The notes beneath the pieces were generated by a model. It ran no database searches, was not told the origin of the DNA, and saw only the letters and a list, made by a program, of their open reading frames with translations. Below are positions 4,978-14,980 of a stretch of 15,011 bases of DNA, one piece after another (the first letter of the stretch is position 1; each line of letters opens with the position of its first letter). The translations under genes were made by a program, and so were the position numbers. Origin of the DNA: Prevotella sp. UBA7594. GTDB taxonomy: Bacteria; Bacteroidota; Bacteroidia; Bacteroidales; Bacteroidaceae. The stretch lies in NCBI GenBank assembly GCA_002490315.1, contig DLKG01000026.1, positions 1 to 15,011 of the forward strand, given 5' to 3'.

Positions 4978-7041
4978 TTATTGTCTTCCCCAGAGATTTA
5001 CTCTGATGCCGGCATAGAACTTGCGGTTGTCCGTCGGCCCCCACACCATCGTCGGGTCGAACTGCGAACTCCAAGGATGGTCGGCATGGTAGATGGGGGT
5101 TTTCTGTGTGAAGTTGGTGATGTTGTCGGAACCGACATATATGGAGAAATGTCGGAACCAACGCGTCACTTGCGCAGAGACTTGCTCGAAGCTCTTGAAG
5201 GTGCGCTGCCACGACTCCGTGCCGTCTGCCAGCGTGTAGGGGCGCGGCAGGCGTCCGCCGCCGTTGAGCTGGAGAGTGGCGTCAATCTGCCAGAGACCGA
5301 GCGGCGTCTTGTAGGAAGCCGTAAGGAGACCCTTCCACTTGCCTTGCAGGGCACGCTCCGAGAGCACGCCGCCATAGACGCCTTTCACGATGTTGCGGCG
5401 ATAGGCGGCTGTGAGGCTCAGACCCTTCACGATGTCGTAGGAAGCGTCCACCTGCAGCGTGTGGGAGAAACTCTTGCCGTGGATGTTGTCGATGAAAAGT
5501 TTCGTGGGGTCGGCATCGTAGTCGGCATCCACCTGCGAGAGGAAGTGCGTGTAGTAGTACTCGGCGTTGACATTGAGCGTGCGTCCGAAGAGAGGGATGT
5601 TGAGCGAGGCGTTGACACCGTAGTTCCACGCCTTCTCCTGCTGCAGGTCAGCGGCTACGACAAGCTGCCTGCCTGATGCGAGCAGGTTGCTGTATTCAGC
5701 GAGGGCATGCACCGTGCGGTAGCCTTTTCCGACAGAAGCGCGGATGCCGATGAGATTGCACGGCTGCCACTTGAGATGGAGGCGCGGCGTGACGAACGTG
5801 CCGTAGAGAGAGCTGTGGTCGACGCGCACGCCAGCCATTGCCGTGAAGATGCCGTTGTAGTTGAAGGTGTACTGCGCGTAGGCGCCGGGCGTCGTCTCCT
5901 TCTCAAGCACTCGCGTCGGAGCCACGCTTGCGTCGTGCACGTAGCGCACGTGCTGGTTGAGCCAGTCGTAGTTGAGGCTTGTTCCGAGCGCGAGGTTGTG
6001 CATCTTGTTGAAATCGGTTTCGAAGAGCAGTTGGGCATAGGCATTTGTCTCGCCGACGTCATAGGTCTTCCTGCCGAAGTAAGAGTCCATGTTGTGGCGC
6101 GTGGCAGAGCCCATAAATGCGAGGCTCGTGTTGTGCTCGCGGTTGATGACGTAGGCGTGCTTCATGTAGCCTTGATAGCGCTGCGTGCTAATGCCGACAC
6201 GGAAGAGCGGCTCCTGGGCAGCATCGTGCTGCGCATCGGTGTGCGACATCTGTCCGCTCCAGCGATGCTCGTTGATGTAGGACAGTCCGCCGTGGAAGAT
6301 GTAGCGGCTGCCGAGATATGCCCAGCGGTTCATGAAGTTGTACTGGCGCATCGACGGCATCTGCTGAAAGCCGTCGCCATTGTCGTCGGAGCAGTTGTCG
6401 TGGTTGAAATGAGCGAAGAACTGCGTGCTTAGACGTTTGTTAAGATGCACATTGCCGTCGATGTTGGCCTCTATGGTCCAGTCGTCCTCAGTGTAGAGAT
6501 TGACGGTCATGCCCTCTTCCGCCTCCGGCTTCAGATACTCGATGTTGATCTGTCCGGTCATTGCCTCATAGCCGTTGCGCACAGACGAGTTGCCCTTCGA
6601 CACCTGAATGCTCTGCATCCACGGTCCCGGCACGAAGCTGAGCGAATAGGGCATCGAGGCGCCACGGAAGTCGGGCAGGTTCTCGCTGAGCATCTGCACG
6701 TACTTGCCGCTCAGTCCGAGCAGGCGTATCTGGTCGGCGCCAGTAGCGGCGTCGCTGTAGTTGACGTCGACGGAAGGATTGGTGACGAAACTCTCGCCGA
6801 GGTTGCAGCACGCAGCCTTGAAAAGCTCGTCCTTGTTTATCAGCTGTCCGTTGACGGCTCCTCCCACGCGGCTTATGCCCTTGCGTTTCTTTGTCACCAC
6901 AATGTCGTCGATGTGCTGTCCGTTGATGGTCTGCACGCTGTCGGTAGTCACAGTCTGCACATCCGTCTTATAGACATCCTGCGCACGCAGGGTTGTCAGC
7001 GGCATGGAGGCAAGAATTGCCAGTGGTATATTTCTTTTCAT
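4978..7041 (-). CDS. TonB-dependent outer-membrane receptor, probably metal (copper)-linked
   Basis: 687 residues from ATG 7039-7041. I chose this start because MKRNIPLAILASMPLTTLRAQ is a clean signal peptide with A-rich DNA in front; an ATG at 7066-7068 would add nine residues. A TonB-box-like DDIVVTKK lies at about 45-52. The plug follows (about 55-165) with AACCNLGESF, NPSVDVNYSDAATGADQIRL and LSENLPDFRG. The rest is a 22-strand-type barrel ending KFYAGIRVNLWGRQ. There is no N-terminal CarboxypepD_reg domain and no adjacent SusD, so it is not a SusC-type glycan transporter. The CCNLxESF plug type is one I associate with receptors beside HMA genes in Bacteroidetes; that is recollection, not a search. 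Together with the HMA partner it suggests uptake or handling of a copper-like metal or metallophore. It uses energy from TonB-ExbBD, not encoded here. Confidence 0.88.
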   Translation of the reverse strand: MKRNIPLAILASMPLTTLRAQDVYKTDVQTVTTDSVQTINGQHIDDIVVTKKRKGISRVGGAVNGQLINKDELFKAACCNLGESFVTNPSVDVNYSDAATGADQIRLLGLSGKYVQMLSENLPDFRGASMPYSLSFVPGPWMQSIQVSKGNSSVRNGYEAMTGQINIEYLKPEAEEGMTVNLYTEDDWTIEANIDGNVHLNKRLSTQFFAHFNHDNCSDDNGDGFQQMPSMRQYNFMNRWAYLGSRYIFHGGLSYINEHRWSGQMSHTDAQHDAAQEPLFRVGISTQRYQGYMKHAYVINREHNTSLAFMGSATRHNMDSYFGRKTYDVGETNAYAQLLFETDFNKMHNLALGTSLNYDWLNQHVRYVHDASVAPTRVLEKETTPGAYAQYTFNYNGIFTAMAGVRVDHSSLYGTFVTPRLHLKWQPCNLIGIRASVGKGYRTVHALAEYSNLLASGRQLVVAADLQQEKAWNYGVNASLNIPLFGRTLNVNAEYYYTHFLSQVDADYDADPTKLFIDNIHGKSFSHTLQVDASYDIVKGLSLTAAYRRNIVKGVYGGVLSERALQGKWKGLLTASYKTPLGLWQIDATLQLNGGGRLPRPYTLADGTESWQRTFKSFEQVSAQVTRWFRHFSIYVGSDNITNFTQKTPIYHADHPWSSQFDPTMVWGPTDNRKFYAGIRVNLWGRQ

Positions 7042-7109
7042 ACGCTTTTTATTGAATGTTATTATCATAATGTTGCTATTGCTTTATTGTCTCATTATCC
7101 TGATGTTTG

Positions 7110-7141
7110 CAAAAATACAACAAAAAAAGGAAAAGTGCAAA
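7110..7141 (-). promoter_or_regulatory. Consensus Bacteroidetes promoter of the TonB receptor-HMA operon
   Basis: On the minus strand TTTG (7138-7141) and TATTTTTG (7110-7117) are separated by exactly 20 bp, matching the TTTG / N19-21 / TAnnTTTG consensus. Transcription should start around 7102, giving a leader of about 60 nt to the ATG at 7041. The -33 TTTG lies inside the long palindrome at 7129-7159. Confidence 0.75.
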
Positions 7142-7159
7142 CAGTGTTTGCACTTTTCC
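7122..7159 (-). terminator. Perfect 14+14 bp palindrome with T-run: terminator of the polyphosphate cluster and/or operator of the TonB operon
   Basis: GGAAAAGTGCAAAC (7129-7142) and GTTTGCACTTTTCC (7146-7159) are perfect inverted repeats around AGT. On the minus strand the stem is followed at once by seven T (7122-7128), the form of a strong intrinsic terminator for a transcript coming from ppx, which ends at 7321. The right arm faces A-poor sequence, so plus-strand termination is less likely. The same palindrome covers the -33 box of the next promoter, so it could also be a repressor site. Both readings are compatible. Confidence 0.7.
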
Positions 7160-7190
7160 CTAATGTTGTAAAGTTATATAAAAATATTAT

Positions 7191-7303
7191 AAACTCAAGT
7201 TTTGCACGGACAGTAGAAGAGTAAAAAAGTAAAAGAGTAAAAAAGTAAAAAGGGAAAAGGGGAAGAGGGAAAAGGGGAAGAGGGAAAAGGGGAAGAGGGA
7301 AAG
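7191..7303. repeat. Intergenic composite repeat: palindromic head, 8-bp units, then 15-bp polypurine repeats
   Basis: The element begins with AAACTCAAGTTTTGCA (AAACT-CA-AGTTT is palindromic), then ACA and a run of 8-bp units at 7213-7252 (gtagaaga, gtaaaaaa, gtaaaaga, gtaaaaaa, gtaaaaag). It continues as the 15-mer AGGGAAAAGGGGAAG at 7251-7265, 7266-7280 and 7281-7295, with a partial copy to 7303. From about 7215 to 7310 the plus strand is almost only purine. The head and 8-bp tail are shared with 12605-12655. It lies downstream of ppx, where no gene is present. Confidence 0.8.
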
Positions 7304-7320
7304 ATTAAAGCAGAATCCTC

Positions 7321-8235
7321 CTACCGCTTGCTGCTGTCACGGAACACTCCGTCGACGATGGAATCGGCAAGGGAGATGTTGGGCACAAGGATGGAATGGC
7401 AGTTAAGCGAGCGCGCCACCATTAGAAATATCTCCGCCGCGGGTACGATGACATCAGCCCGGTCGTCCTTTAGCTTGTACTCACGCATACGCTCCTCAAG
7501 CGTGAGCGGGGCAAGCGAGGCATAGAGCTTGCGCAGAGTGGCGACCGACAGTTCACGCGAGTCACCCTTGACGCGGGCGATCTTGAAGAGTCGGTTGATG
7601 TTTCCTCCCGACCCTATTATCTTCGTGTCGGGATATTCCCTGGCGTAGTCGCCGAGCACGCGGCACATGGCGTCGCGTTCCTCCTGACTGACAGCCCCGG
7701 CAATCAGGCGCAGTGTGCCGACGTTGAAGGAGTGGCTCTCGGCGAGCACGCCGTCGTGGAGGAGCGAGATTTCCGTGGAGCCACCGCCTACGTCCACATA
7801 GGCAAAATTGCCAACGCTGCTGTCCGTGTTCTCCACGAGATTGTTGCACAGGAGCTGCGCCTCCTCAGCGCCGGGGATGATTTCAAGATGTATGCCCGTA
7901 GCCTTCTCTATCTCTTTCATAACCTTCTTGCCGTTCTTTGCATCGCGCATGGCCGACGTGGCGCAGGCACGGAAGCGGTCGACTCCGTAGAGCAGCATAA
8001 ACTGCCTGAAGCCTTTCATCATGTGCATCATCATGCGCTGGCGCTCCTTTGAGATTTTGCCCAACGTAAAGACATCCTTGCCAAGGCGAAGAGGAATGCG
8101 CACGAAGAGCAGTTTGCGAACGCTGACGGAAGCCTTGCGCTGGTCGGCTGCCGCCTCTTCAGTTTCTTTCTCCTGAAAACTCTTTATAAGAAGTCGGGCT
8201 CCGTTGGAGCCAATGTCAATAGCTGCTATGTTCAT
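7321..8235 (-). CDS. ppx: Exopolyphosphatase / Ppx-GppA family phosphatase
   Basis: 304 residues, the short form common in Bacteroidetes, lacking the C-terminal HD-like domain of the ~510-residue E. coli enzyme. ASKHA-fold motifs are in order: phosphate-1 IDIGSNGARLLI (6-17), ACATSAMRDAKNG (90-102), the catalytic-Glu region PGAEEAQLL (121-129), phosphate-2 YVDVGGGSTEISLL (147-159), and GSGGNINR (208-215). The family removes terminal phosphate from inorganic polyphosphate, or the 5'-phosphate of pppGpp; activity here is inferred from the neighbouring kinase. It begins 72 bp after the ppk1 stop on the same strand, so synthesis and breakdown of polyphosphate are probably co-expressed. The gene ends about 160 bp before a strong hairpin terminator (7122-7159). 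Confidence 0.9.
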   Translation of the reverse strand: MNIAAIDIGSNGARLLIKSFQEKETEEAAADQRKASVSVRKLLFVRIPLRLGKDVFTLGKISKERQRMMMHMMKGFRQFMLLYGVDRFRACATSAMRDAKNGKKVMKEIEKATGIHLEIIPGAEEAQLLCNNLVENTDSSVGNFAYVDVGGGSTEISLLHDGVLAESHSFNVGTLRLIAGAVSQEERDAMCRVLGDYAREYPDTKIIGSGGNINRLFKIARVKGDSRELSVATLRKLYASLAPLTLEERMREYKLKDDRADVIVPAAEIFLMVARSLNCHSILVPNISLADSIVDGVFRDSSKR

Positions 8236-8307
8236 TTTTTAATTGAGAGGGGTGAGGTTTTACATGAAAATTATCAAGCGAATAGCTTTTTTATGGAAAT
8301 GTATCTT

Positions 8308-10350
8308 TTAACTATATGCTTTATGCAGTTCCTCCTGCGAACGGAACGGTTTCTCGCCCTCCTTCACGGGCTGGATTTCATTGGTGCCGTGTCCGTCAAC
8401 GATGCGTCCGTTGGCGTTGTCGCGCAGTCCGTAGTCAACGGTGCGGAGAAGATCGCGCTTGAGGTCGTCGTCGTAAGCAGGCGCCATCACCTCAATGCGG
8501 CCGACGAGATTGCGCGGCATCCAGTCGGCAGAACCGAGGAAATAGCGCGGCCGGTCGTTGTTGCAGAAGATGAGTATGCGCGAGTGCTCAAGGTAGCGGT
8601 CGATGATGCCCACAATGCGTATGTTGTCGCTCAAGCCGGGAATGCCAGGCACAAGAGAACAGTTGCCTCTGACGAGGGCCTCGATGCGCACACCTGCTCG
8701 TGAGGCAGCGTACATTTTGTTGACGATGTCGGGATCGGTGATATGATTGATCTTTATTTTCACCCAAGCAGGCTTTCCCTCTTGCGCATTTTTTATCTCC
8801 GTGTCGAAGAGCCTCATGACGCGCGTCTTCATAGAGTTGGGCGAGACGAGCAGTTCCTTGAAGCGCATTGGTGAGAAGGGACGGTCAATAAAGTCGAACA
8901 CCTTCGCCACCTCTGCCACGATGCCTTGGCGTGCGGTCATCATGAGATAGTCGGTGTAGACGCGAGCGTTGCCCTCATGGAAGTTGCCGGTTCCGACACA
9001 TGCGATGTCGCCCTTTGTCGTCTTCACGTAAAGCAGCTTGGAATGAATCTTCAGTCCCTCCACACCGAAGATGACATTGACGCCCTCTTCCTGCATACGC
9101 TTGCTCCACTTGATGTTGCTCTCCTCGTCGAAGCGTGCCATGAGTTCCACGACAGCCGTCACCTTCTTGCCGTTGCGTGCGGCACAGATGAGAGCCTTCA
9201 CGACCTTGGAGTCCTTCGCAAGGCGATAGAGCGTGGTTTTTATCTCCTTGACGCTCGGGCGCAGCGCCGCCTCGCGGAGCAAGCGGATGTAGGCGTCAAA
9301 GGAATGGTAGGGCACGTGTATGAAGCGGTCTTTGCGGCGTATCTGGTCGAGGATAGACTCCTCTGCAAGGAACTCCGGCTTCATTACGTGCTGCCAGCTC
9401 TCGTACTTCAGTTCAGAATGACCACAGTCGGGGAAGGACATGAGGTCGCGATGGTTCTGATAGCGTCCGCCGGCGAGCGACGTGTCAAGTTCGCGCACGT
9501 TAAGGCGGTCGAACACGCGCTTCTGCATATCGCGCGGCATGTCCTTGTCGTAGATGACACGTATTGGCTCGCCGCGCTTGCGCGAGTTGACGCCGATGGC
9601 AATTTTCTCCATTGCGCCGTAGTCGGCCTCGTTGTCCATCTCCATTTCCGCGTCCTTCGTGAACTTGAAGGAGTAAGCCTCATAGACGGAAGGCTTCGTG
9701 CCGATGAATATGAGCGGCAGGCAGAAGCGCACCACATCGTCGAGATAGATAATGTTTTCGTAGCCGTCGCTTGGCGGCAGTCTGAGAAAGCGTCCGAAGA
9801 CGCGGTCGGGCACCTTGATGATGGCGTACTTCACCTTGCGGTCGTCGCTAACGTGGGTCTTCTTCACTACCAGATAGATGCGGTTGTCCTCAAGCGTGTT
9901 GAGATCGTCGATGGCGGAGAGCCATATAGGGTTGGTGGAGCCGTTGAGACGGTCGTAATAAAAGCGTTTGAGATATTGCTTCTGCTCGTCGCCGAGCTGC
10001 GTTTCGCGTAGTAGGCGTATGTGATGCTGCTCGAGCTGGGAGAAGACGGAGCGTATCGCCTTGGTGTACTCGGCGGAATATTCCTCGTTGAGACGATTGA
10101 TGGTTTTGAGCGTCTGCTTGAACTTCTTGCGGTGTTTGTCGGGCAGAGAGTCGTTGTCGACAAGGCGATTGAGCGATGCAACGCGCACACGGAAGAACTC
10201 ATCGAGGTTGTTGCTGTATATGCCGAGGAAAGAAAGACGCTCAAGTAGCGGCACTTGAGGCTTCTCTGCCTCCTGCAGTATGCGGTGGTTGAAGTACATC
10301 CAGCTGATGTCGCGCTCGACGTAGGTCACCTGTTTGGTAGGTTTAGCCAT
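8308..10350 (-). CDS. ppk1: Polyphosphate kinase 1
   Basis: 680 residues, the expected length. The N-terminal domain opens with YVERDISWMYFNHRIL and LLERLSFLGIYSNNLDEFFRVRV (about 35-57), typical of Ppk1. The two phospholipase-D-like catalytic domains carry the active histidines: KIHSKLLYV with His436 and LEHSRILIF with His589, close in number to E. coli His435 and His592. GTGNFHEG and FLGSADWMPRN are further family signatures. The enzyme polymerises the gamma-phosphate of ATP into long polyphosphate chains, reversibly, at the inner membrane or in the cytoplasm. Polyphosphate serves as phosphate/energy store and stress factor. It lies 35 bp after the LRR gene and 72 bp before ppx, all on one strand, so an operon is likely. 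I see no promoter in the 35-bp gap. Confidence 0.97.
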   Translation of the reverse strand: MAKPTKQVTYVERDISWMYFNHRILQEAEKPQVPLLERLSFLGIYSNNLDEFFRVRVASLNRLVDNDSLPDKHRKKFKQTLKTINRLNEEYSAEYTKAIRSVFSQLEQHHIRLLRETQLGDEQKQYLKRFYYDRLNGSTNPIWLSAIDDLNTLEDNRIYLVVKKTHVSDDRKVKYAIIKVPDRVFGRFLRLPPSDGYENIIYLDDVVRFCLPLIFIGTKPSVYEAYSFKFTKDAEMEMDNEADYGAMEKIAIGVNSRKRGEPIRVIYDKDMPRDMQKRVFDRLNVRELDTSLAGGRYQNHRDLMSFPDCGHSELKYESWQHVMKPEFLAEESILDQIRRKDRFIHVPYHSFDAYIRLLREAALRPSVKEIKTTLYRLAKDSKVVKALICAARNGKKVTAVVELMARFDEESNIKWSKRMQEEGVNVIFGVEGLKIHSKLLYVKTTKGDIACVGTGNFHEGNARVYTDYLMMTARQGIVAEVAKVFDFIDRPFSPMRFKELLVSPNSMKTRVMRLFDTEIKNAQEGKPAWVKIKINHITDPDIVNKMYAASRAGVRIEALVRGNCSLVPGIPGLSDNIRIVGIIDRYLEHSRILIFCNNDRPRYFLGSADWMPRNLVGRIEVMAPAYDDDLKRDLLRTVDYGLRDNANGRIVDGHGTNEIQPVKEGEKPFRSQEELHKAYS

Positions 10351-10385
10351 GATGGAGAGAGTCTTATGGGATTATATATTATGGA

Positions 10386-11255
10386 TTATTTCTGCGAAAT
10401 GTCGGTGGCAGACAGCACGAGAGTGTCGCTTTCCGATGTGATATGGAGTTTCTTGCGGTACTTGGGCTCCGTCGCCTCCGGCACGATGATTGACATGAGA
10501 TTGTCGCAATCGGAGAAAGTTGTGCGGGCGAGATGCTTCACACATCCCATGAACGTCACCTTCCGCAGGCTGTCGCAACTGGCAAAGGCATAGTCGTCAA
10601 TAGTAGTCACGGAAGCTGGAATGACAACCTCCTCGAGGACATCGCAGTCGGAGAAAGCGTCGCGGCCAATGCGGTCGAGTCCCTCTGGCAACTGCACCTT
10701 CTTCAGGCGCTGGCGGCGCGTGAAAGCGAGCGAACCGATAGTGAGCACTGTCTTCGGCACAATCACCATCGAGGCGTCGGTGAGACAGGAGATAAGGCGC
10801 GTGCGGTCTTTGTCATAAAGAATTTTGGAGTCGATGACAAACGAGTCAGACGCATTGTTGAGTACCTTGGCGTCAAGTCCCACAAACGGATTCTTGCCCA
10901 TCTCCTCCAAATAGGCAGGTATGCACACCGACTCAAGGGATATGCAGCGTGCGAAGGCCTCGTCACCTATGCGCGTCACGGAAGCCGGCACAGCCACGTT
11001 GCGGAGAAAGGCGCAGCCCCAGAAAGCTTTGTCGCATATCTCTCGCGTGTCCTCACGCACGGCATAGGCGCCCTCTATCGACTTCTTGGCGCCCAGCAAA
11101 CGCTTGCCGCCCTTCGAATAATAGACGCCCCATCCGTCGTCGCGCGCGCCGTCGAGCTTCTTCATTGCCAAGTCTATCACCTGACTTTCCATTTCGTCGC
11201 CTTGTGCAAGCTTCTTTTTCAACACACTAAGAATTACCTTCTTCTTTTCTTTCAT
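10386..11255 (-). CDS. BspA-type leucine-rich-repeat protein (LRR_5), no signal peptide
   Basis: 289 residues from ATG 11253-11255. A longer frame to 11375 exists, but its first 40 residues look like untranslated leader. The N-terminal 40 residues are charged and helical (MKEKKKVILSVLKKKLAQGD), with no export signal. Residues about 70-135 and 168-262 hold repeats of about 23 residues of the BspA/LRR_5 kind, e.g. VAVPASVTRIGDEAFARCISL, VQLPEGLDRIGRDAFSDC and VVIPASVTTIDDYAFASC. Many BspA-like proteins are secreted adhesins; this one appears cytoplasmic, so a protein-protein interaction role is more likely. The short spacing to ppk1 puts it first in the polyphosphate cluster. A functional link to polyphosphate is only positional. 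Confidence 0.8.
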   Translation of the reverse strand: MKEKKKVILSVLKKKLAQGDEMESQVIDLAMKKLDGARDDGWGVYYSKGGKRLLGAKKSIEGAYAVREDTREICDKAFWGCAFLRNVAVPASVTRIGDEAFARCISLESVCIPAYLEEMGKNPFVGLDAKVLNNASDSFVIDSKILYDKDRTRLISCLTDASMVIVPKTVLTIGSLAFTRRQRLKKVQLPEGLDRIGRDAFSDCDVLEEVVIPASVTTIDDYAFASCDSLRKVTFMGCVKHLARTTFSDCDNLMSIIVPEATEPKYRKKLHITSESDTLVLSATDISQK

Positions 11256-11279
11256 ACTTCTCTTGATATTAAAGATACG

Positions 11280-11318
11280 AGTAAACAAGGAGTTTACTGA
11301 CAACATGTCGAAGACATG
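11280..11318 (-). other. Two adjacent small inverted repeats upstream of the LRR gene
   Basis: AGTAAAC (11280-11286) pairs with GTTTACT (11292-11298) around five bases. CATGTC (11304-11309) pairs with GACATG (11313-11318) around three. Both lie in the 275-bp divergent region between the LRR gene and the porin gene. On the minus strand TATCTTTA (11269-11276) resembles a -7 box, so the first inverted repeat would sit between the promoter elements, as an operator might. No good -33 box is present. The rest of 11319-11484 shows only a partial copy of the intergenic repeat head (11317-11329). Confidence 0.35.
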
Positions 11319-11484
11319 CAAACTTGAATTATCTGGCTGCAAAATTAAGACATAAGCGCGACAAGTACGCGACACTCAAGTTACGATTGGATTACAATAA
11401 TGTTACAGCTTCCATAAGGAAGAAATATGCCATTACGCAACAGAAATGTAACACTATTGACACCGAGAGGAAAATCCTAATGTA

Positions 11485-11492
11485 TAACTTTG
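11485..11492 (+). promoter_or_regulatory. -7 box of the porin gene
   Basis: TAACTTTG matches the TAnnTTTG consensus and lies 38 bp before the porin ATG. The best -33 candidate (ATTG, 11456-11459) is a few bases too far upstream. The leader that follows is almost only A and C (repeated caaaa units), a common unstructured leader type in Bacteroidetes. Confidence 0.5.
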
Positions 11493-11530
11493 CCAACAAA
11501 ACAAAACAACAAAACAAAACTCAAGGTATA

Positions 11531-12589
11531 ATGAACATCAAGACCCTCACGCTCACACTTGCGTGCCTCGCCTGCGCCTCCTCCATGACAGCACAGGACG
11601 CCGACAGCAAGACAAAGGAAGAAAAAAAGGCGTCGCCCGTGAACATCCACGGCACGATACGCTCCAAGTACGAATACCAGACGCAGGACAACGCCGGACG
11701 CTTCGAGGTGCGCAACGCGCGCATCAGCGTCGACGGCACACTTTCACCTATTATATTATATAAGGCAGAGATAGACCTCTGCGATGAGGGAAAGATAAAG
11801 ATGCTTGATGCCTACACAAGACTGAAGCCATGGAAGACGCTGCAACTGACCGTCGGACAGATGCGCGTACCCTTCACCATCGACGCCCACCGCTCGCCAC
11901 ATCAACAGTACTTTGCCAACCGCTCGTTCATCGCCAAGCAGGTGGGCAACGTGCGCGATGTGGGCGCTGCCATCGGCTACACCTTCAACCCTGGCTTCCC
12001 CATCGTAATCGAGGCTGGACTCTTCAACGGCTCCGGACTGACCAACCAGAAGGATTTCTGGACAAAGAGCATCAACTTCTCAGCCAAGGCGCAGATGTTC
12101 TTCCCCAGGGGCTTCAACCTCACGCTGAGCATGCAAAAGATAAAGCCCGACAACGTGAACATCATGATGTATGACGCCGGCATGTACTGGCACGCCCACG
12201 GCTTCCACATCGAAGCGGAATATCTCTACAAACACTACGCCGACAACGCCTTCCGCGCCGTACACGCCTTTGACTCTTTCGCAAGCTACGACATCAACAC
12301 GGGCAGACGGAGCTTCATACGCTACGTTACGCCGCTCGTGCGCTTCGACTACATGAGCGACCACAGCGACGGCACACGCTATCTCGACGGAAAGGCTGAC
12401 AAAGCCGGACAGCTCATCGTCAACGACCATCAGCGCTCACGCCTTACGGGTGGCGTTACGCTGAGCCTCAAGAAACCTTTCGTCAGCGACATACGTCTCA
12501 ACTACGAGAAGTATTTCTACCGCAACCAGAACGTAGCGCATACGTCGGAAAAGGACAAGATTGTACTGGAAATTATGACAAGATTCTGA
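11531..12589 (+). CDS. Phosphate-selective porin O/P family outer-membrane protein
   Basis: 352 residues from ATG 11531. The frame is open back to 11324, but only this start gives a signal peptide (MNIKTLTLTLACLACASSMTAQ, 1-22). The mature protein opens with VNIHGTIRSKYEYQTQDNAGRFEVRNARI and continues with alternating amphipathic strands. The segment LQLTVGQMRVPFTIDAHRS followed by RDVGAAIGY is the Porin_O_P family pattern (thin channel with an inner basic ladder). It ends in Phe (EIMTRF), the usual C-terminal signal for BAM-mediated barrel insertion. The family imports anions such as phosphate or polyphosphate in Pseudomonas; selectivity in Bacteroidetes is mostly untested. Its position beside ppk1/ppx, divergently transcribed, fits a phosphate theme, but no Pho box is recognisable. 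Confidence 0.85.
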   Translation: MNIKTLTLTLACLACASSMTAQDADSKTKEEKKASPVNIHGTIRSKYEYQTQDNAGRFEVRNARISVDGTLSPIILYKAEIDLCDEGKIKMLDAYTRLKPWKTLQLTVGQMRVPFTIDAHRSPHQQYFANRSFIAKQVGNVRDVGAAIGYTFNPGFPIVIEAGLFNGSGLTNQKDFWTKSINFSAKAQMFFPRGFNLTLSMQKIKPDNVNIMMYDAGMYWHAHGFHIEAEYLYKHYADNAFRAVHAFDSFASYDINTGRRSFIRYVTPLVRFDYMSDHSDGTRYLDGKADKAGQLIVNDHQRSRLTGGVTLSLKKPFVSDIRLNYEKYFYRNQNVAHTSEKDKIVLEIMTRF

Positions 12590-12604
12590 GCTTACACATT
12601 TTTC

Positions 12605-12655
12605 AAACTCAAGTTTGCAACTTGCGAAACAGTAGACAAGTCGACAAGTAGACAA
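12605..12655. repeat. Second copy of the intergenic composite repeat
   Basis: It begins AAACTCAAGTTTGCA (12605-12619), inside the longer palindrome CAAACT-CA-AGTTTG (12604-12617). After nine bases comes ACA and three 8-bp units: gtagacaa (12632-12639), gtcgacaa (12640-12647), gtagacaa (12648-12655). Head sequence, the joining ACAGTAGA and the 8-bp period are the same as at 7191-7252, while the unit sequence has drifted. It lies just after the porin stop codon (12589). An overlapping stem CAAGT/ACTTG could form in RNA, but no T-run follows. The rest of the 218-bp gap holds a purine-rich stretch and the GH97 promoter. Confidence 0.75.
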
Positions 12656-12741
12656 GATACGAGAAAAAAAGGGAAAAAACGGAACTTGGCAAGAATAATG
12701 AAAACGTTTGCAATATTCCACGGAAAATAAGGGATAAAAGA

Positions 12742-12774
12742 TTGGAGATGATTGGATTAATATGTGTAATTTCG
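12742..12774 (+). promoter_or_regulatory. Probable promoter of the GH97 gene
   Basis: TTGG (12742-12745), 21 bp, then TAATTTCG (12767-12774) approximates the Bacteroidetes TTTG / TAnnTTTG promoter with one mismatch in each element. Transcription would start near 12782, giving a leader of about 26 nt that is A-rich just before the ATG. Confidence 0.4.
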
Positions 12775-12789
12775 CATTGTAAAACCTAA

Positions 12790-14943
<2,154 letters not shown>

Positions 14944-14946
14944 TTC

Positions 14947-14980
14947 ATTCGACGACCAAGACAACGATACGTCGAATTTT
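14947..14980 (+). terminator. Possible hairpin terminator after the GH97 gene
   Basis: ATTCGACG (14947-14954) and CGTCGAAT (14970-14977) are perfect 8-bp arms around a 15-base loop, followed by TTT and an A-run, starting 4 bp after the stop codon. The loop is long and the T-run short, so this is a weak candidate. Nothing else is visible up to the window end. Confidence 0.4.

Noticed and set aside
5707..7224. Two plus-strand open frames (5707-6432 and 6445-7224) antisense to the TonB receptor
   Set aside because: The receptor is unmistakable on the minus strand. These frames have no start context or motifs, and the second runs through the promoter and repeats.
8926..10011. A 361-codon open frame antisense to ppk1
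   Set aside because: It lies wholly inside the well-supported ppk1 gene, has no domain signature and shows shadow-type composition.
11324..11530. Porin gene starting at 11324
   Set aside because: The first 69 codons of the open frame are charged leader-like sequence and contain the -7 box at 11485-11492. The ATG at 11531 gives a proper signal peptide.
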